Assembly (NCBI RefSeq): GCF_030711405.1
Contig: NZ_JAULSI010000005.1
Span: forward strand, 62,001 to 126,000
Length of the DNA: 64,000 bases
Reading direction: 5' to 3'
DNA from: Massilia brevitalea
GTDB taxonomy: Bacteria > Pseudomonadota > Gammaproteobacteria > Burkholderiales > Burkholderiaceae_D
A model generated the notes under the pieces. It did no database searches, had not been told where the DNA came from, and saw nothing but the letters and a program-made list of their open reading frames with translations. Made by a program: the position numbers and the translations under genes. Position 1 is the stretch's first letter; each line of letters starts with the position of its first letter. Below are positions 1-8,171 of the stretch, piece by piece.

Positions 1-1
1 C

Positions 2-319
2 CGCTTCGAGGACGGCCCCGGCACCAACCCGGAAGAACTGATCGGCGCGGCGCATGCCGGCTGCTTCACGATGGCGCTGTCGGGCCAGCTCGGCCAGGCC
101 GGGCTGACTGCCGAGGAACTGCGCACCACGGCCACGGTGTCGATGGAAAAGGTCGAGGGCGGGTTCAAGATCACGGCCGTGCACCTGGACCTGGTCGCCA
201 AGATTCCCGGCGCCAGCCAGGAGGCGTTCGACAAGGCAGCCACCACCGCCAAGGAAAACTGCCCGGTGTCGAAGCTGCTCAATGCCGAGATCACGCTGGC
301 GTCGCGCCTGGAGAACTGA
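2..319 (+). CDS. OsmC family peroxiredoxin, 3' part
   Basis: C-terminal part of an OsmC/Ohr-type thiol peroxidase, which reduces organic hydroperoxides in the cytoplasm. The 5' end lies outside the window; the frame is open from base 2 and ends at the TGA at 317-319. Both family cysteines are visible: the first in GAAHAGCFTMAL on the central helix (codons near 50-72) and the second in ENCPVSKLLNAE near the end. The sequence GTNPEELIGAAHAGCF just before the first internal ATG shows that the gene begins further upstream and not at that ATG (base 71). The frame continues without interruption and the C-terminus is of normal length. OsmC or another member of the family cannot be separated from this fragment. 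Confidence 0.9.
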   Translation, partial: RFEDGPGTNPEELIGAAHAGCFTMALSGQLGQAGLTAEELRTTATVSMEKVEGGFKITAVHLDLVAKIPGASQEAFDKAATTAKENCPVSKLLNAEITLASRLEN

Positions 320-377
320 TTCGGCGGGGTAAACGGCACATGCCAAGGTGGCCCTCCTTGCACCTGAGGCGCTGACC

Positions 378-569
378 GTACGGTGGGCACCCCGTGCCCA
401 CGCGGTTACGCACGTCGCCATGCACCTGCGGCCGTAAAAGATCGCTCGTACCGTCTCCGAAGGCCACGGCATGACGTCCGTGGCCTCCGCATATCGTGCG
501 AGCGAATAATCACGGCCACAAGTGCAAGCAAGCGTGCGTACCGCGTGGGCACGGAGTGCCCACCCTACA
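378..569. repeat. REP-like inverted hairpin pair, copy A, with long nested palindrome
   Basis: The 389-base gap between the OsmC gene and gloA holds no gene but a nested palindrome. A left hairpin (378-405, GTGGGCAC/GTGCCCAC) is mirrored by a right hairpin (539-569). Inside them are further mirrored blocks: GGTTACGCACG against CGTGCGTACC, GATCGCTCG against CGAGCGAAT, and a central AGGCCACGG/CCGTGGCCT hairpin. Virtually the whole 190 bases can fold on itself. The outer hairpins match those at eight other loci in the window. Confidence 0.8.
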
Positions 570-708
570 GTTGACGCCAACGATGGAACGACGGTGCTAG
601 GGCAGCACATATGGGCAGCGAGTCTTTTCCCGCCAAGCCCGCCTCCGGCAAGGATCGCCCCGAACGCATAGAATTGCTGCTTTCCGTTTTCTCAGAAGGA
701 CAACACCC

Positions 709-1122
709 ATGCGCATCCTGCACACCATGCTCCGCGTCGGCGACCTGCAACGCTCGATCGATTTCTACACCACCGTGCTCGGCATGAAGCTGCTGCGTAC
801 CAGCGACAATCCCGAGTACCAGTACAAGCTGGCCTTCCTCGGCTACGGCAGTAACCCCGACCACGCGGAACTCGAGCTGACCTATAACTACGGCACCGAC
901 AGCTACGACATGGGCACCGCCTACGGCCACATCGCCATCTCGGCCGAGGACATCTACGCCACCTGCGACGCCGTGCGCAACGCCGGCGGCAACATCACCC
1001 GCGAACCGGGCCCGGTCAAGGGCGGTTCGACCGTGATTGCGTTCGTCACCGACCCGGACGGCTACAAGATCGAGTTCATTCAGCGCAAGGACAACGAAGG
1101 CGGTTCGGGCCTGAGCAACTAA
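709..1122 (+). CDS. gloA: Lactoylglutathione lyase (glyoxalase I)
   Basis: Converts the hemithioacetal of methylglyoxal and glutathione to S-lactoylglutathione, the first step of methylglyoxal detoxification in the cytoplasm. The 137 residues are the usual size of bacterial GloA. It begins [13 protein letters not shown], placing the first metal-ligand His at residue 5; [16 protein letters not shown] and YKIEFIQRK supply the expected Glu, His and Glu ligands. Two VOC-fold halves are evident. The start is preceded by AGAAGGA about 10 bases upstream. A short imperfect stem (1134-1157) follows the stop but lacks a T-run, so its role as a terminator is doubtful. The gene stands alone upstream of the FMN riboswitch. 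Confidence 0.95.
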   Translation: MRILHTMLRVGDLQRSIDFYTTVLGMKLLRTSDNPEYQYKLAFLGYGSNPDHAELELTYNYGTDSYDMGTAYGHIAISAEDIYATCDAVRNAGGNITREPGPVKGGSTVIAFVTDPDGYKIEFIQRKDNEGGSGLSN

Positions 1123-1194
1123 ATCGGCCCTCGCCAGCAGCCCCAAAAAGTTGCTGGTAGAATTGCCGCGCCTGCTTCTGCAGGCAACCAATAC

Positions 1195-1337
1195 GTCTTC
1201 GGGGCGGGGTGGAAATCCCCACCGGCGGTAAGGCCAGCCATGGCCAAGCCCGCGAGCGCCTGTCACTCCCGTGACAGGGTCAGCAGATCTGGTGCGATGC
1301 CAGGGCCGACGGTCATAGTCCGGATGAAAGAAGATGT
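1195..1337 (+). promoter_or_regulatory. FMN riboswitch (RFN element)
   Basis: The RFN consensus is directly readable: GGGGCGGGGTGGAAATCCCC followed by ACCGGCGGTAAGG, then AGCCCGCGAGC, GGTCAGCAGATCTGGTG, CCAGGGCCGACGGTCATAGT and CCGGATGAAAGAAGA. It lies about 110 bases upstream of ribB. In this class FMN binding shuts down expression of riboflavin genes by termination or by hiding the ribosome binding site. Downstream, CGCCTTGCC (1349-1357) can pair with GGCAAGGCG (1381-1389). No T-run follows that stem, which favours translational over Rho-independent control here (inference). Confidence 0.95.
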
Positions 1338-1446
1338 GCGCTGCAATGCGCCTTGCCTTTGCTCGTCCGTGCGGCGCGCGGGCAAGGCGTGTCAATTCGC
1401 TTGCCCTGATGCGTTTTTCGCCAACTTTACGCGAGGAGCGTTTCAC

Positions 1447-2091
1447 ATGTTAGTCAATACCTATTCCCTTCACAGCACCGACCTGGAAGGCCGCATCGCC
1501 GCGGCGCTGGCTGCCACCCGTGCCGGCATCCCTGTCATCCTGCTCGACGATTTCGACCGCGAAAACGAGGCCGACCTGATCGTTGCCGCCGAAAAGCTGA
1601 GCGTCGAAACCATGGCCCTGATGATCCGCGAATGCAGCGGCATCGTCTGCCTGTGCCTGTCGGCCGAGCGCGTACGCGAGCTGGAACTGCCGCCGATGGC
1701 CATCGAAAACGGCAGCCGCTACGGCACGCCGTTCACGGTGTCGATCGAGGCGCGGCATGGCGTGACCACCGGCGTCTCGGCGGCCGACCGCGTCACCACC
1801 ATCCGCGCCGCGATTGCCGCCGATGCGAAGCCGGATGACCTGGTGCGCCCTGGCCACGTGTTCCCGCTGCGCGCGACGCCGGGCGGCGTGCTGTCCCGCG
1901 CCGGCCATACCGAGGGTTCGGTCGATTTGTCCATCATGGCCGGCCTGCAGCCAGCGGCCGTGCTGTGCGAGCTGATGAACCCGGACGGCACCATGATGCG
2001 CGGCGAAGCCATCGAGCGCTTCGCCGAGGAACGCGGCTTCCCGATCCTGACGATTGCCGAGATGATCGAATGGCGCAAAAGGCAGGCCTAA
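1447..2091 (+). CDS. ribB: 3,4-dihydroxy-2-butanone 4-phosphate synthase
   Basis: Makes the four-carbon unit of riboflavin from ribulose 5-phosphate. The 214-residue product matches a stand-alone RibB; there is no GTP cyclohydrolase II domain. Family motifs are present: [11 protein letters not shown] (acidic metal/substrate loop), [24 protein letters not shown] and [10 protein letters not shown]. The frame is open further upstream into the riboswitch, but the ATG at 1447 is the right start because GCGAGGAGCG lies 7-16 bases before it and the protein then begins at the family's usual place. Expression is expected to follow FMN level through the upstream riboswitch. A strong terminator follows at 2127. 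Confidence 0.96.
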   Translation: MLVNTYSLHSTDLEGRIAAALAATRAGIPVILLDDFDRENEADLIVAAEKLSVETMALMIRECSGIVCLCLSAERVRELELPPMAIENGSRYGTPFTVSIEARHGVTTGVSAADRVTTIRAAIAADAKPDDLVRPGHVFPLRATPGGVLSRAGHTEGSVDLSIMAGLQPAAVLCELMNPDGTMMRGEAIERFAEERGFPILTIAEMIEWRKRQA

Positions 2092-2126
2092 ACCCGGCAT
2101 AAGCCGGACGCAAGTCATGCATGAGG

Positions 2127-2150
2127 AACGGCGCTGCGGCGCCGTTTTTC
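2127..2150 (+). terminator. Rho-independent terminator after ribB
   Basis: AACGGCGC-TGCG-GCGCCGTT forms an 8-bp GC-rich stem with a 4-base loop, followed by a T-run. The same stem sequence terminates fur at 45920 and, with a longer loop, the HAF-repeat gene at 3584. Confidence 0.9.
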
Positions 2151-2289
2151 TTTGCGGAAGCTTTTACGAGTCATCATTGCATCGCGTCAACGACCACTTT
2201 GACCGAGGACAAGCCAACTCTTCAATACCCGAACGAAGCAGCCGAGCCCGACCTAGACTGAAGTATCAACTCGTCAATGGAGGCGCGTC

Positions 2290-3567
2290 ATGTCCGGTTC
2301 CCGTTCGTCCAAACTTTTTCATCCATCCCGCGCAACGATGCCGGGCGCGGCGCTGGCGCTGTCGGCCCTGCTCTGCGCTTCCTTGACTGCATGCGGTGGC
2401 GGTGGTGGCGGCCACAGCCATGCTCCACATCCAGCGCCGCCCGTCCAGCCAGCGCCACCCCCGCCGCCGGTCAACCTGGGTCCGCTCTACGACTTTACCC
2501 CCATCGGCCTGCCCGGCATCACCTACGGTGTGGTCGACCGGCAAGGCATCGCCAACGGCGGCCTGGTGACAGGCAGCTCGTGGGATGCATCGGGCATCGT
2601 CCGGGCTTTCCTGTACAACGGCAAGACCAACATCGACCTCGGCACCTTCGGCGGGGCAAACGCGCGTGCCTTCGCCGTCAACCGCTGCGGCCAGGTGGCC
2701 GGCTGGGGCCAGACGCCGTCCGGCATTCCCCACGCCTTCTTCTACGACGGCAGCTTGCACGACATCGGCACGCTGGGCGGCGAGTCCTGGGGCGTGTCGA
2801 TCAGCACCTGCGGCAAGGTGGCCGGCTGGTCCACGGTGCCCGGCTCGCCGCGGCACGCCTTCTATTACGACGGCAAGTCGATGCGCGATCTCGGCACCCT
2901 GGGCGGGCAGATCTCGGAGGCGCTCGACGCGAATGCGGCCGGCCAGGTGGTCGGCACCTCCACCATCACGGGCGAAAACGTGCTCCACGCCTTCCTGTAC
3001 GACGCCCGCACGGGCGCGCCGCTGCTGGACCTGAATCCACCCGGCTTCAGCTCCCAGGCAATCGACATCAACGAGGCCGGCCAGATCGCCATCAGTGCGC
3101 GCGACCCCGTGGTCGATGGCCTGCTGCGCGCCTTCCGCTACAGCGGCGGCGTACTCCAGGACCTTGGCATGCTGCCCGACACCAACGGTTCGGTACCCCA
3201 TGCGATCAACGACGCCGGCCATGTCGTCGGCTACGTCTACAGCGATGCTGGCCAGGTCGCGTTCGTGCATGACGGCACGAGCATGCGCAGCCTGGGCACG
3301 CTGAACGGCGGCCGCTTCTCCGATGCGAATGCCATCAACGCCTCCGGCCTGATCGTCGGCCAGGCGGTCGACGGCAACACCGGTCCCGAGCACGCCGTTG
3401 CCTGGGGACCGGGCTACGGCCTGGTCGACCTGAATACGCGGGTGAAGGAATTACCGGCGGGGCTGGTGCTGCTGGAGGCGGAAGCAGTGGCCGACGATGG
3501 CGCGATTGCCGTGCGTACCAACACCGGGTTGGGCCTGCTGCGGCCGAGAAAGGACGATGGCAAATAA
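2290..3567 (+). CDS. HAF-repeat lipoprotein
   Basis: A 425-residue exported lipoprotein of unknown role. The N-terminus has a signal peptide ending in the lipobox LTAC (Cys at about residue 35), then a Gly/His/Pro-rich linker to about residue 60. The rest consists of roughly seven copies of a 45-50 residue repeat of the pattern HAFxYDGxxxxDLGTLGG, the 'HAF family' extracellular repeat; copies include AFLYNGKTNIDLGTFGG, HAFFYDGSLHDIGTLGG and HAFYYDGKSMRDLGTLGG. The intervening NxxGQVVG-type strands suggest a beta-propeller-like fold (inference). GGAGGCG lies just upstream of the ATG. It is a single-gene unit ending in a terminator at 3584. Confidence 0.85.
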   Translation: MSGSRSSKLFHPSRATMPGAALALSALLCASLTACGGGGGGHSHAPHPAPPVQPAPPPPPVNLGPLYDFTPIGLPGITYGVVDRQGIANGGLVTGSSWDASGIVRAFLYNGKTNIDLGTFGGANARAFAVNRCGQVAGWGQTPSGIPHAFFYDGSLHDIGTLGGESWGVSISTCGKVAGWSTVPGSPRHAFYYDGKSMRDLGTLGGQISEALDANAAGQVVGTSTITGENVLHAFLYDARTGAPLLDLNPPGFSSQAIDINEAGQIAISARDPVVDGLLRAFRYSGGVLQDLGMLPDTNGSVPHAINDAGHVVGYVYSDAGQVAFVHDGTSMRSLGTLNGGRFSDANAINASGLIVGQAVDGNTGPEHAVAWGPGYGLVDLNTRVKELPAGLVLLEAEAVADDGAIAVRTNTGLGLLRPRKDDGK

Positions 3568-3583
3568 GCGTTCAAGGAACGAC

Positions 3584-3610
3584 AACGGCGCCACAGGGGC
3601 GCCGTTTTTT
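3584..3610 (+). terminator. Rho-independent terminator after the HAF-repeat gene
   Basis: AACGGCGCC and GGCGCCGTT form a 9-bp stem around a 5-base loop, followed by six T. Confidence 0.9.
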
Positions 3611-3650
3611 ATTTGCATCCAGGACTCAGGATGCAACTATGTATGCATGC

Positions 3651-5006
3651 TTATTTTTGCAGCAGATTGTTCACCGGCACCAGGTCCGCCTCGCGCAGCG
3701 CACCGGCCGCCGCCTTCAGGCGCAGGCCGTTCAGGATGGTGTTGTAGCGCGCGCGGGCCAGGTCGGTGCGGGTCGAGTACAGCTGGCGCTGGGCGTTCAG
3801 CACGTCGATGTTGATCCGCACGCCCACCTGGTAGCCCAGCTTGTTCGATTCCAGCGCCGACTGGCTCGACACTTCGGCCGCTTCCAGCGCCTTGACTTGC
3901 GCCATGCCGCTGTTCACGCCCAGGAAAGCCTGGCGCGCCTGCAGGGCCGCGTTGCGGCGCGTGGTTTCGAGGTCGTTGCGGGCCTTGTCTTCCAGCGCGA
4001 TCGATTCGCGCACGCGGCTGGTGACGGCGTAGCCGCTGAAGATCGGCACCGACCACTGCACGCCGATCGAGTTGTTGCGTCCGTCGCCCGAGCTATTGGT
4101 GCGGCCGCTGACGTTGCTGCGGCCGGTATTCGCCACCAGGTCCAGCGTCGGCAGATGGCCGGCGCGGTTGCGCGAGATGTCGCGCTTGGCCGATTCCAGC
4201 GCCAGTTCCGAGGCGGTCACGCCATAGTTCTGGGTTTCGGCCGAGCTGACCCAGGGGTCGACCACGGCCGGCTGCGGCGAAGTCAGCGAGACACCGGCCT
4301 GCAGCGTCGCCAGCGCGTCCGGCGCCTGGCCGATGATCATCTGCAGCATGGTGCGGCGGTTTTCCAGCTCGTTGACGGCAGCAAACTCCTGCGCCACCAC
4401 CAGGTCGTACGCGGCCTGCGCTTCGTGGGTGTCGGTGATGGTCTGGGTGCCGACCTCGAAGTTGCGCTTGGCCGAGGCCAGCTGTTCGGTCACGGCGCTT
4501 TTCTGGGCCCGGGTCGATTCCAGCGTGTCTTGCGCCGCCAGCACGTCGAAGTAGGCCTGCGCCACGCGCGTGATCAGGTCTTGCTGGGCCTGGGCAAACT
4601 GGGCTTCGGCAATCGCCTGGGCAAGTTTGCTTTGCTCGTAGGTCTGCCAGCGGTCCCAGCGGAACAGCGGCTGGGTCAGCGACAGGCCATATTGATTGGT
4701 GCGCAGGTCGGAACCGCTGCCGGCAATCACGGTCGGCACACCGCCGATGACCACCGTCTGGCCCTGGTTGAAGGGCGAAAAATCGTTGTCGTTCTTAACG
4801 TAGGACCCCGATGCCGCGACCGTCGGCAGCAACCCCGCACGCCCCTGTGTCACCCGTTCGCGGCCGGCGGCGAGCGAAGCGCGCGCGCTGGCGTAGGCGG
4901 CATCGTTGGCCAGGGCCTGCTGGTAAACCTGGATCAGGTCGATCGCGTTCGCATCGAACGACACGAACGCGCTGGCCAGCAGCATGGCGATGAGGGGTTT
5001 CTGCAT
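3651..5006 (-). CDS. TolC family outer-membrane channel protein
   Basis: Outer-membrane channel of type I secretion or tripartite efflux. The 451-residue product starts with a signal peptide (MQKPLIAMLLASAF...ANA) and then shows the duplicated OEP domain: IDLIQVYQQALANDAAY at the mature N-terminus, LSLTQPLFRWDRW for the first strand region and WSVPIFSGYAVTSRVRES for the second, with long coiled helices between. I chose the ATG at 5006 over an upstream TTG because GACGGAGACC precedes it at good spacing. It is the last gene of an operon with the PIMT-like and rhodanese genes, an arrangement common in Betaproteobacteria. No inner-membrane or adaptor gene is adjacent, so its partner pump must be elsewhere. 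General TolC is likely. Confidence 0.9.
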   Translation of the reverse strand: MQKPLIAMLLASAFVSFDANAIDLIQVYQQALANDAAYASARASLAAGRERVTQGRAGLLPTVAASGSYVKNDNDFSPFNQGQTVVIGGVPTVIAGSGSDLRTNQYGLSLTQPLFRWDRWQTYEQSKLAQAIAEAQFAQAQQDLITRVAQAYFDVLAAQDTLESTRAQKSAVTEQLASAKRNFEVGTQTITDTHEAQAAYDLVVAQEFAAVNELENRRTMLQMIIGQAPDALATLQAGVSLTSPQPAVVDPWVSSAETQNYGVTASELALESAKRDISRNRAGHLPTLDLVANTGRSNVSGRTNSSGDGRNNSIGVQWSVPIFSGYAVTSRVRESIALEDKARNDLETTRRNAALQARQAFLGVNSGMAQVKALEAAEVSSQSALESNKLGYQVGVRINIDVLNAQRQLYSTRTDLARARYNTILNGLRLKAAAGALREADLVPVNNLLQK

Positions 5007-5046
5007 TGCGGTCTCCGTCGGAGTCATCAAAAGTTAGGAAAGCAGG

Positions 5047-5382
5047 TCAATACTTCGGCATGGCCGGATCGACCTGTACAGCCCAGGCGTGTATTCCGCC
5101 CGTCAAATTCGTTACGTTATCGAAGCCGTTACGCTCCAAAAAGGCGGCCACCTGCATGCTGCGCGCGCCGTGGTGGCAGATGCAGACGATTTCCTGGTCG
5201 TCTGGCAGCTCGCCGGCACGGATCGGGACCAGGTGCATCGGGATCTGGGTCGAGCCTGCGATGTGGCAGGTGGCGAATTCCCAGTTCTCGCGCACGTCCA
5301 GCAGCAGCGGACGCTCGCCTTCGGGAGCGGCCGCGCTTGCAGCCAGCTTCGCAGCCAGCTCGGGAGCGGTGATGTGCTGCAT
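5047..5382 (-). CDS. Rhodanese-like domain protein
   Basis: Single-domain sulfurtransferase of 111 residues. The rhodanese fold is complete: LLLDVRENWEFATCHIAGS near residues 28-46, the active-site loop with the catalytic Cys in CICHHGARSMQVA, and the terminal NLTGGIHAWAVQVD. Proteins of this family carry persulfide sulfur on the active-site Cys; the physiological acceptor is unknown. It lies 10 bases after the PIMT-like gene and 40 bases before tolC on the same strand, so the three are probably cotranscribed. Confidence 0.9.
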   Translation of the reverse strand: MQHITAPELAAKLAASAAAPEGERPLLLDVRENWEFATCHIAGSTQIPMHLVPIRAGELPDDQEIVCICHHGARSMQVAAFLERNGFDNVTNLTGGIHAWAVQVDPAMPKY

Positions 5383-5392
5383 CGTGCCGTCC

Positions 5393-6046
5393 TTAGAAAG
5401 TGAAGCGCGAGGCGACCGGCGCGCCGGCCAGCGGCTTGGCGTTGGTCTCGAACAGCTTGACCGTGTCGTAGCCGGTTTCCGACACGCGGGTCACGATCTC
5501 GCAGGTCATGGCAGGCGCCTGGCCGACGATGGCGGCGATGCGCCCGCCGACCTTCAGCTGCTGGAGGAAGGCTGCCGGCAGGCTTTCCAGGCCGCCCGAG
5601 ATGACGATCACGTCGAACGGCGCGCCCTTGTCCCAGCCGGCGGCGGCATTGCCTTCGACCACCGTCACGTTATCGACGCCGGCCTTTTTCAGGTTCTGCT
5701 CGGCCAGCGCCTTGATTTCCGGCGACAGCTCGACGGTGGTGACCTGGCGTGCCTGGTGCGCCATCAGCGCGGCCATGTAGCCGGAACCGGCGCCGACTTC
5801 CAGCACGGTTTCGTTCTTTTGCAGCTTCAGTTCCTGCAGGATGCGCGCTTCGACTTTTGGATTGAACATCGCCACGCCGCCCGGCAGCGGGATCTCGACG
5901 TCGGCGAAGGCCAGGTTCTGGTACGCCTCGGGCACGAACTGTTCGCGCTTGACCACGTGCAGCAGGTCGAGGACGTCCTGGTCCAGCACGTTCCAGGGAC
6001 GGATCTGCTGTTCGATCATGTTGAAGCGGGCTTGTTCGATATTCAT
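5393..6046 (-). CDS. Protein-L-isoaspartate O-methyltransferase family protein
   Basis: SAM-dependent methyltransferase of the PIMT family, 217 residues, which in characterised members methylates isoaspartyl residues of damaged proteins. It starts MNIEQARFNMIEQQIRPW; the SAM motif I is VLEVGAGSGYMAALMA (about residues 79-94) and the post-I acidic strand is TTVELSPEI. FDVIVISGG replaces the more usual FDAI(V/I)VTAAA of true Pcm, so substrate specificity is less certain than the fold. It is the first gene of the operon with the rhodanese and TolC genes. The 160 bases upstream separate it from the TetR gene on the same strand. Confidence 0.88.
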   Translation of the reverse strand: MNIEQARFNMIEQQIRPWNVLDQDVLDLLHVVKREQFVPEAYQNLAFADVEIPLPGGVAMFNPKVEARILQELKLQKNETVLEVGAGSGYMAALMAHQARQVTTVELSPEIKALAEQNLKKAGVDNVTVVEGNAAAGWDKGAPFDVIVISGGLESLPAAFLQQLKVGGRIAAIVGQAPAMTCEIVTRVSETGYDTVKLFETNAKPLAGAPVASRFTF

Positions 6047-6207
6047 CTTGATACTCAGTGGTAAAAGAAATAATCCGATATTTTATCGTTGAACTGCCTC
6101 AGGACGCACATCTTATCGGGATGGCATCGCGAGATCGCGAAATTGCGACAGTCTGCAGTTTAAGTGGAATGAACGCCCGGAAAAGGCGTCCTGAAGAGAC
6201 TGGACAT

Positions 6208-6861
6208 TCACCCCGCGGTGGGGCTGGCCGGAGGCAGCAGGCCGTGCAGCGCCATGTCGAGGAAGGAATCGAGGAAGGCCAGCGGTTCGAGGTCGCCGCG
6301 CTCGCAGGGGCCGACCGAATGCTTCCAGGTGACCAGCATCAGCATGGGCGCCATCAGCACTTGCGTCATTTGGGTGACATTGATTGCGCGGAATTCATCG
6401 CGGGCGATGCCGCGTTCGAGCATGCTGGAAATCATGCGCGTGCCGCGGTTGATGACCTCATCCTGGTAGAACTTGGCCAGCTCGGGAAAGTTGTTCGCTT
6501 CGGCCATGACCAGCTTGACGATGCCGGAGACCTTGCTCGCGCCGACCCGGTCCCACCAGTTCATCAGCACCGTGCGCAGCAGTTCGGCGCTATGGCCTTC
6601 GAATTCGGCGACCGAGGATTCGGCCTGGCCGATCACCGGCACGATGCTGTTGCGCACCACGGCCTTGAACAGTTCTTCCTTGTTCTCGAAATACAGGTAC
6701 AGGGTGCCCTTCGACACGCCGGCGCGGCGGGCGACATCCTCCAGCCGGGTGGCGGCAAAGCCGCGCTCGACGAACAGGTCGATGGCCGCCGCCAATAACT
6801 CCTGCGGACGCGCATCCTTGCGGCGCTCCCAGCGCGGCTTGGTGTCAAAGGGGCATTCCAT
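6208..6861 (-). CDS. TetR/AcrR family transcriptional regulator
   Basis: DNA-binding repressor-type protein of 217 residues. The N-terminal helix-turn-helix is clear: [20 protein letters not shown] at about residues 36-55, preceded by [15 protein letters not shown]. The C-terminal ligand-binding half is not diagnostic. The ATG at 6861 was chosen; a TTG five codons upstream has no better ribosome site. It lies just upstream of the PIMT-rhodanese-TolC operon in the same direction. Since TetR proteins often control efflux outer-membrane genes, TolC is a reasonable target (inference only). Confidence 0.9.
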   Translation of the reverse strand: MECPFDTKPRWERRKDARPQELLAAAIDLFVERGFAATRLEDVARRAGVSKGTLYLYFENKEELFKAVVRNSIVPVIGQAESSVAEFEGHSAELLRTVLMNWWDRVGASKVSGIVKLVMAEANNFPELAKFYQDEVINRGTRMISSMLERGIARDEFRAINVTQMTQVLMAPMLMLVTWKHSVGPCERGDLEPLAFLDSFLDMALHGLLPPASPTAG

Positions 6862-6974
6862 GCTTCTGTCCGACAACTTTCAAAGAGTCATCGAATATAG
6901 TCCCGGGTGGGAGGCCAGTCAAGCGCGCATGCGCCTGCCGTGGCAATCCATCCGGCCCGTGTTTACCTGCCGTT

Positions 6975-7228
6975 CTACTTGCCTGCCTTGCCGCTGCCGC
7001 AACCATAGATACGCCCCTCCGCGCCGGCCCGGTAGAGCGCGCCTTCGCGCGTTCGCGCCGGCAGGCCGGTCTGCTGGCGCGGCACCTGGAAGGCCGCCAT
7101 CACGTCGGCTACCACATGGATGGCCTCGATGCCGCTGGAGGCGCCGGTGATGACCATCACTTGCTGGGCGAGGGGTTTCAGCGAACTGGCCAATCGGCTG
7201 CGCTCCTGAGGTGTGGTGCGCCAACCAT
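6975..7228 (-). pseudogene. Remnant of a short-chain dehydrogenase/reductase
   Basis: The reading frame begins like an [22 protein letters not shown] contains the Rossmann TGxxxGI nucleotide-binding start. It then jumps directly to IHVVADV, a segment that normally lies about 45 residues further on, and then to [14 protein letters not shown], which resembles the extreme C-terminus of these enzymes. The roughly 200 residues holding the NNAG motif and the YxxxK active site are missing, while the frame remains open to a stop at 6975. GTGCGCCACACCTCAGGAGCG lies upstream of a possible TTG start near 7196-7200. I read this as a gene shrunk by internal deletions and not as a functional enzyme. Confidence 0.6.
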
Positions 7229-7343
7229 AGCAGGAATGTCTACAACGCAGCGCCCGCCAAGCATTGCTGTCCAGGGGCTGCGCCGGCGCGTTATACTTGC
7301 CGGCTGCCGGGCGCATGCCGGGCGCCTACTCCCCCTGGAACAC

Positions 7344-7598
7344 ATGAATTGCCGCGACCATTGCGGTGCCTGCTGCACCGCGCCTTCGATCACCAGTCCG
7401 ATACCCGGCATGCCGCACGGCAAGCCGGCCGGCGTGCGCTGCGTGCAGCTGGCCGACGACAACCGTTGCCGCATTTTCGGGCAGCCGGGGCGGCCGGCCG
7501 TGTGCGCCGGCTTGCAGCCCTCATTGGAGATGTGCGGCAGCAGCCGCGAGCAGGCGATGCATTGGCTGGACGAACTCGAGCGGGCGACGGCGCCCTGA
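7344..7598 (+). CDS. YkgJ-like cysteine cluster protein
   Basis: Small protein of 84 residues with the pattern [13 protein letters not shown] at the very N-terminus, then RCVQL, NRCRIFG, AVCAG and MCGSS. This CxxxCxxCC cluster is typical of the YkgJ / zinc- or iron-chelating family, whose role is not established. No signal peptide or membrane segment is seen. The ATG at 7344 follows CCCCTGGAACAC; the open frame further upstream overlaps the SDR remnant and is not needed. It is a single gene. Confidence 0.82.
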   Translation: MNCRDHCGACCTAPSITSPIPGMPHGKPAGVRCVQLADDNRCRIFGQPGRPAVCAGLQPSLEMCGSSREQAMHWLDELERATAP

Positions 7599-7607
7599 AC
7601 CTGGGGT

Positions 7608-7766
7608 TTATTGCTTGCTGTCGTCGGCGTCGGCCTCAGATTCGCCCGGCATCAGCGGGCGCGCCTTTTTCTTCTTCTTGACCGTGGTGGAAATTTCTTG
7701 CCCGGGCTTGGTGGCCGGCGCGGTATAAATATTCTGCGAACAAGTCGGCGTGGGCGCGCCCCGCTG
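7608..7766 (-). pseudogene. Open in-frame extension, possible small-lipoprotein remnant
   Basis: Immediately after the TGA (7767-7769) of the neighbouring minus-strand gene, the same frame stays open for 52 codons to a TAA at 7608. The encoded segment has a protein-like composition: CSQNIYTAPATKPG, then KKKKKARPLMPGES and an acidic end. It has no ATG. The Cys followed by a Thr/Pro-rich stretch resembles the mature start of a small lipoprotein that has lost its signal peptide. Its status is uncertain. Confidence 0.3.
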
Positions 7767-8171
7767 TCAGCGCGATGCCGGACGCGTTTGCTGGATATGC
7801 GAGAACAAGGCGCCCAGCGTCAGGCGTTCGTCCCAGATGTCTTCGAGCACGACGCCGAAGCGGGTGCGCAGGTCGCGCGCGAAGGTCTCGAACTCGGCGG
7901 CATCGGCGGCCCATTTCGACGGGTGCAGGGTGCGGCAGATCCCGACTAGTTGATCGTCGGGACGGAACTTCAGCATGTCGACATCGCGGAAATCGAAGGC
8001 CGAGGTGAAGACGGACAGGAATTCGCGGATTTGCTTGTTCGACGCCCGCGGAAAGGCGCGGCGCCATGAACGGCCCTGGCTGGTGCGGGTAAGCAGGGGG
8101 TTGGGCAGTTGACCGAATGTCAGTGCCGACCATGCAACGGCCAGCAGGACGAGGATCGCCAATATGCTCAT
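7767..8171 (-). CDS. Conserved-looking protein with one N-terminal membrane segment
   Basis: A 134-residue protein that I do not recognise. Residues 1-20 (MSILAILVLLAVAWSALTFG) form a membrane anchor or uncleaved signal. The rest looks soluble and mixed alpha: QIREFLSVFTSAFDF, LKFRPDDQLVGICRTLHP, ETFARDLRTRFG and ERLTLGALFSHIQQ. The pattern of an acidic FRPDD loop and a terminal TLG-LF helix faintly resembles acyl-carrier-like small domains, but no Ser attachment motif is seen, so no function is proposed. The start ATG is at 8171. The frame continues open beyond its stop (see 7608-7766). Confidence 0.65.
   Translation of the reverse strand: MSILAILVLLAVAWSALTFGQLPNPLLTRTSQGRSWRRAFPRASNKQIREFLSVFTSAFDFRDVDMLKFRPDDQLVGICRTLHPSKWAADAAEFETFARDLRTRFGVVLEDIWDERLTLGALFSHIQQTRPASR

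Noticed and set aside
383-574. Short open frames with VGTECPPY-like ends in the hairpin elements
   Set aside because: They arise from translating the palindromic repeat itself and recur wherever the repeat does; not genes.
1134-1157. Stem CCAGCAGC/GTTGCTGG as a gloA terminator
   Set aside because: It contains a wobble pair and no T-run follows.
565-1446. Long minus-strand open frame across gloA and the FMN riboswitch
   Set aside because: It is antisense to a clear gloA and a clear riboswitch and has shadow-type Arg/Gly/Ala composition.
1240-1446. Upstream extension of the ribB frame
   Set aside because: It lies within and after the riboswitch; the Shine-Dalgarno and family length fix the start at 1447.
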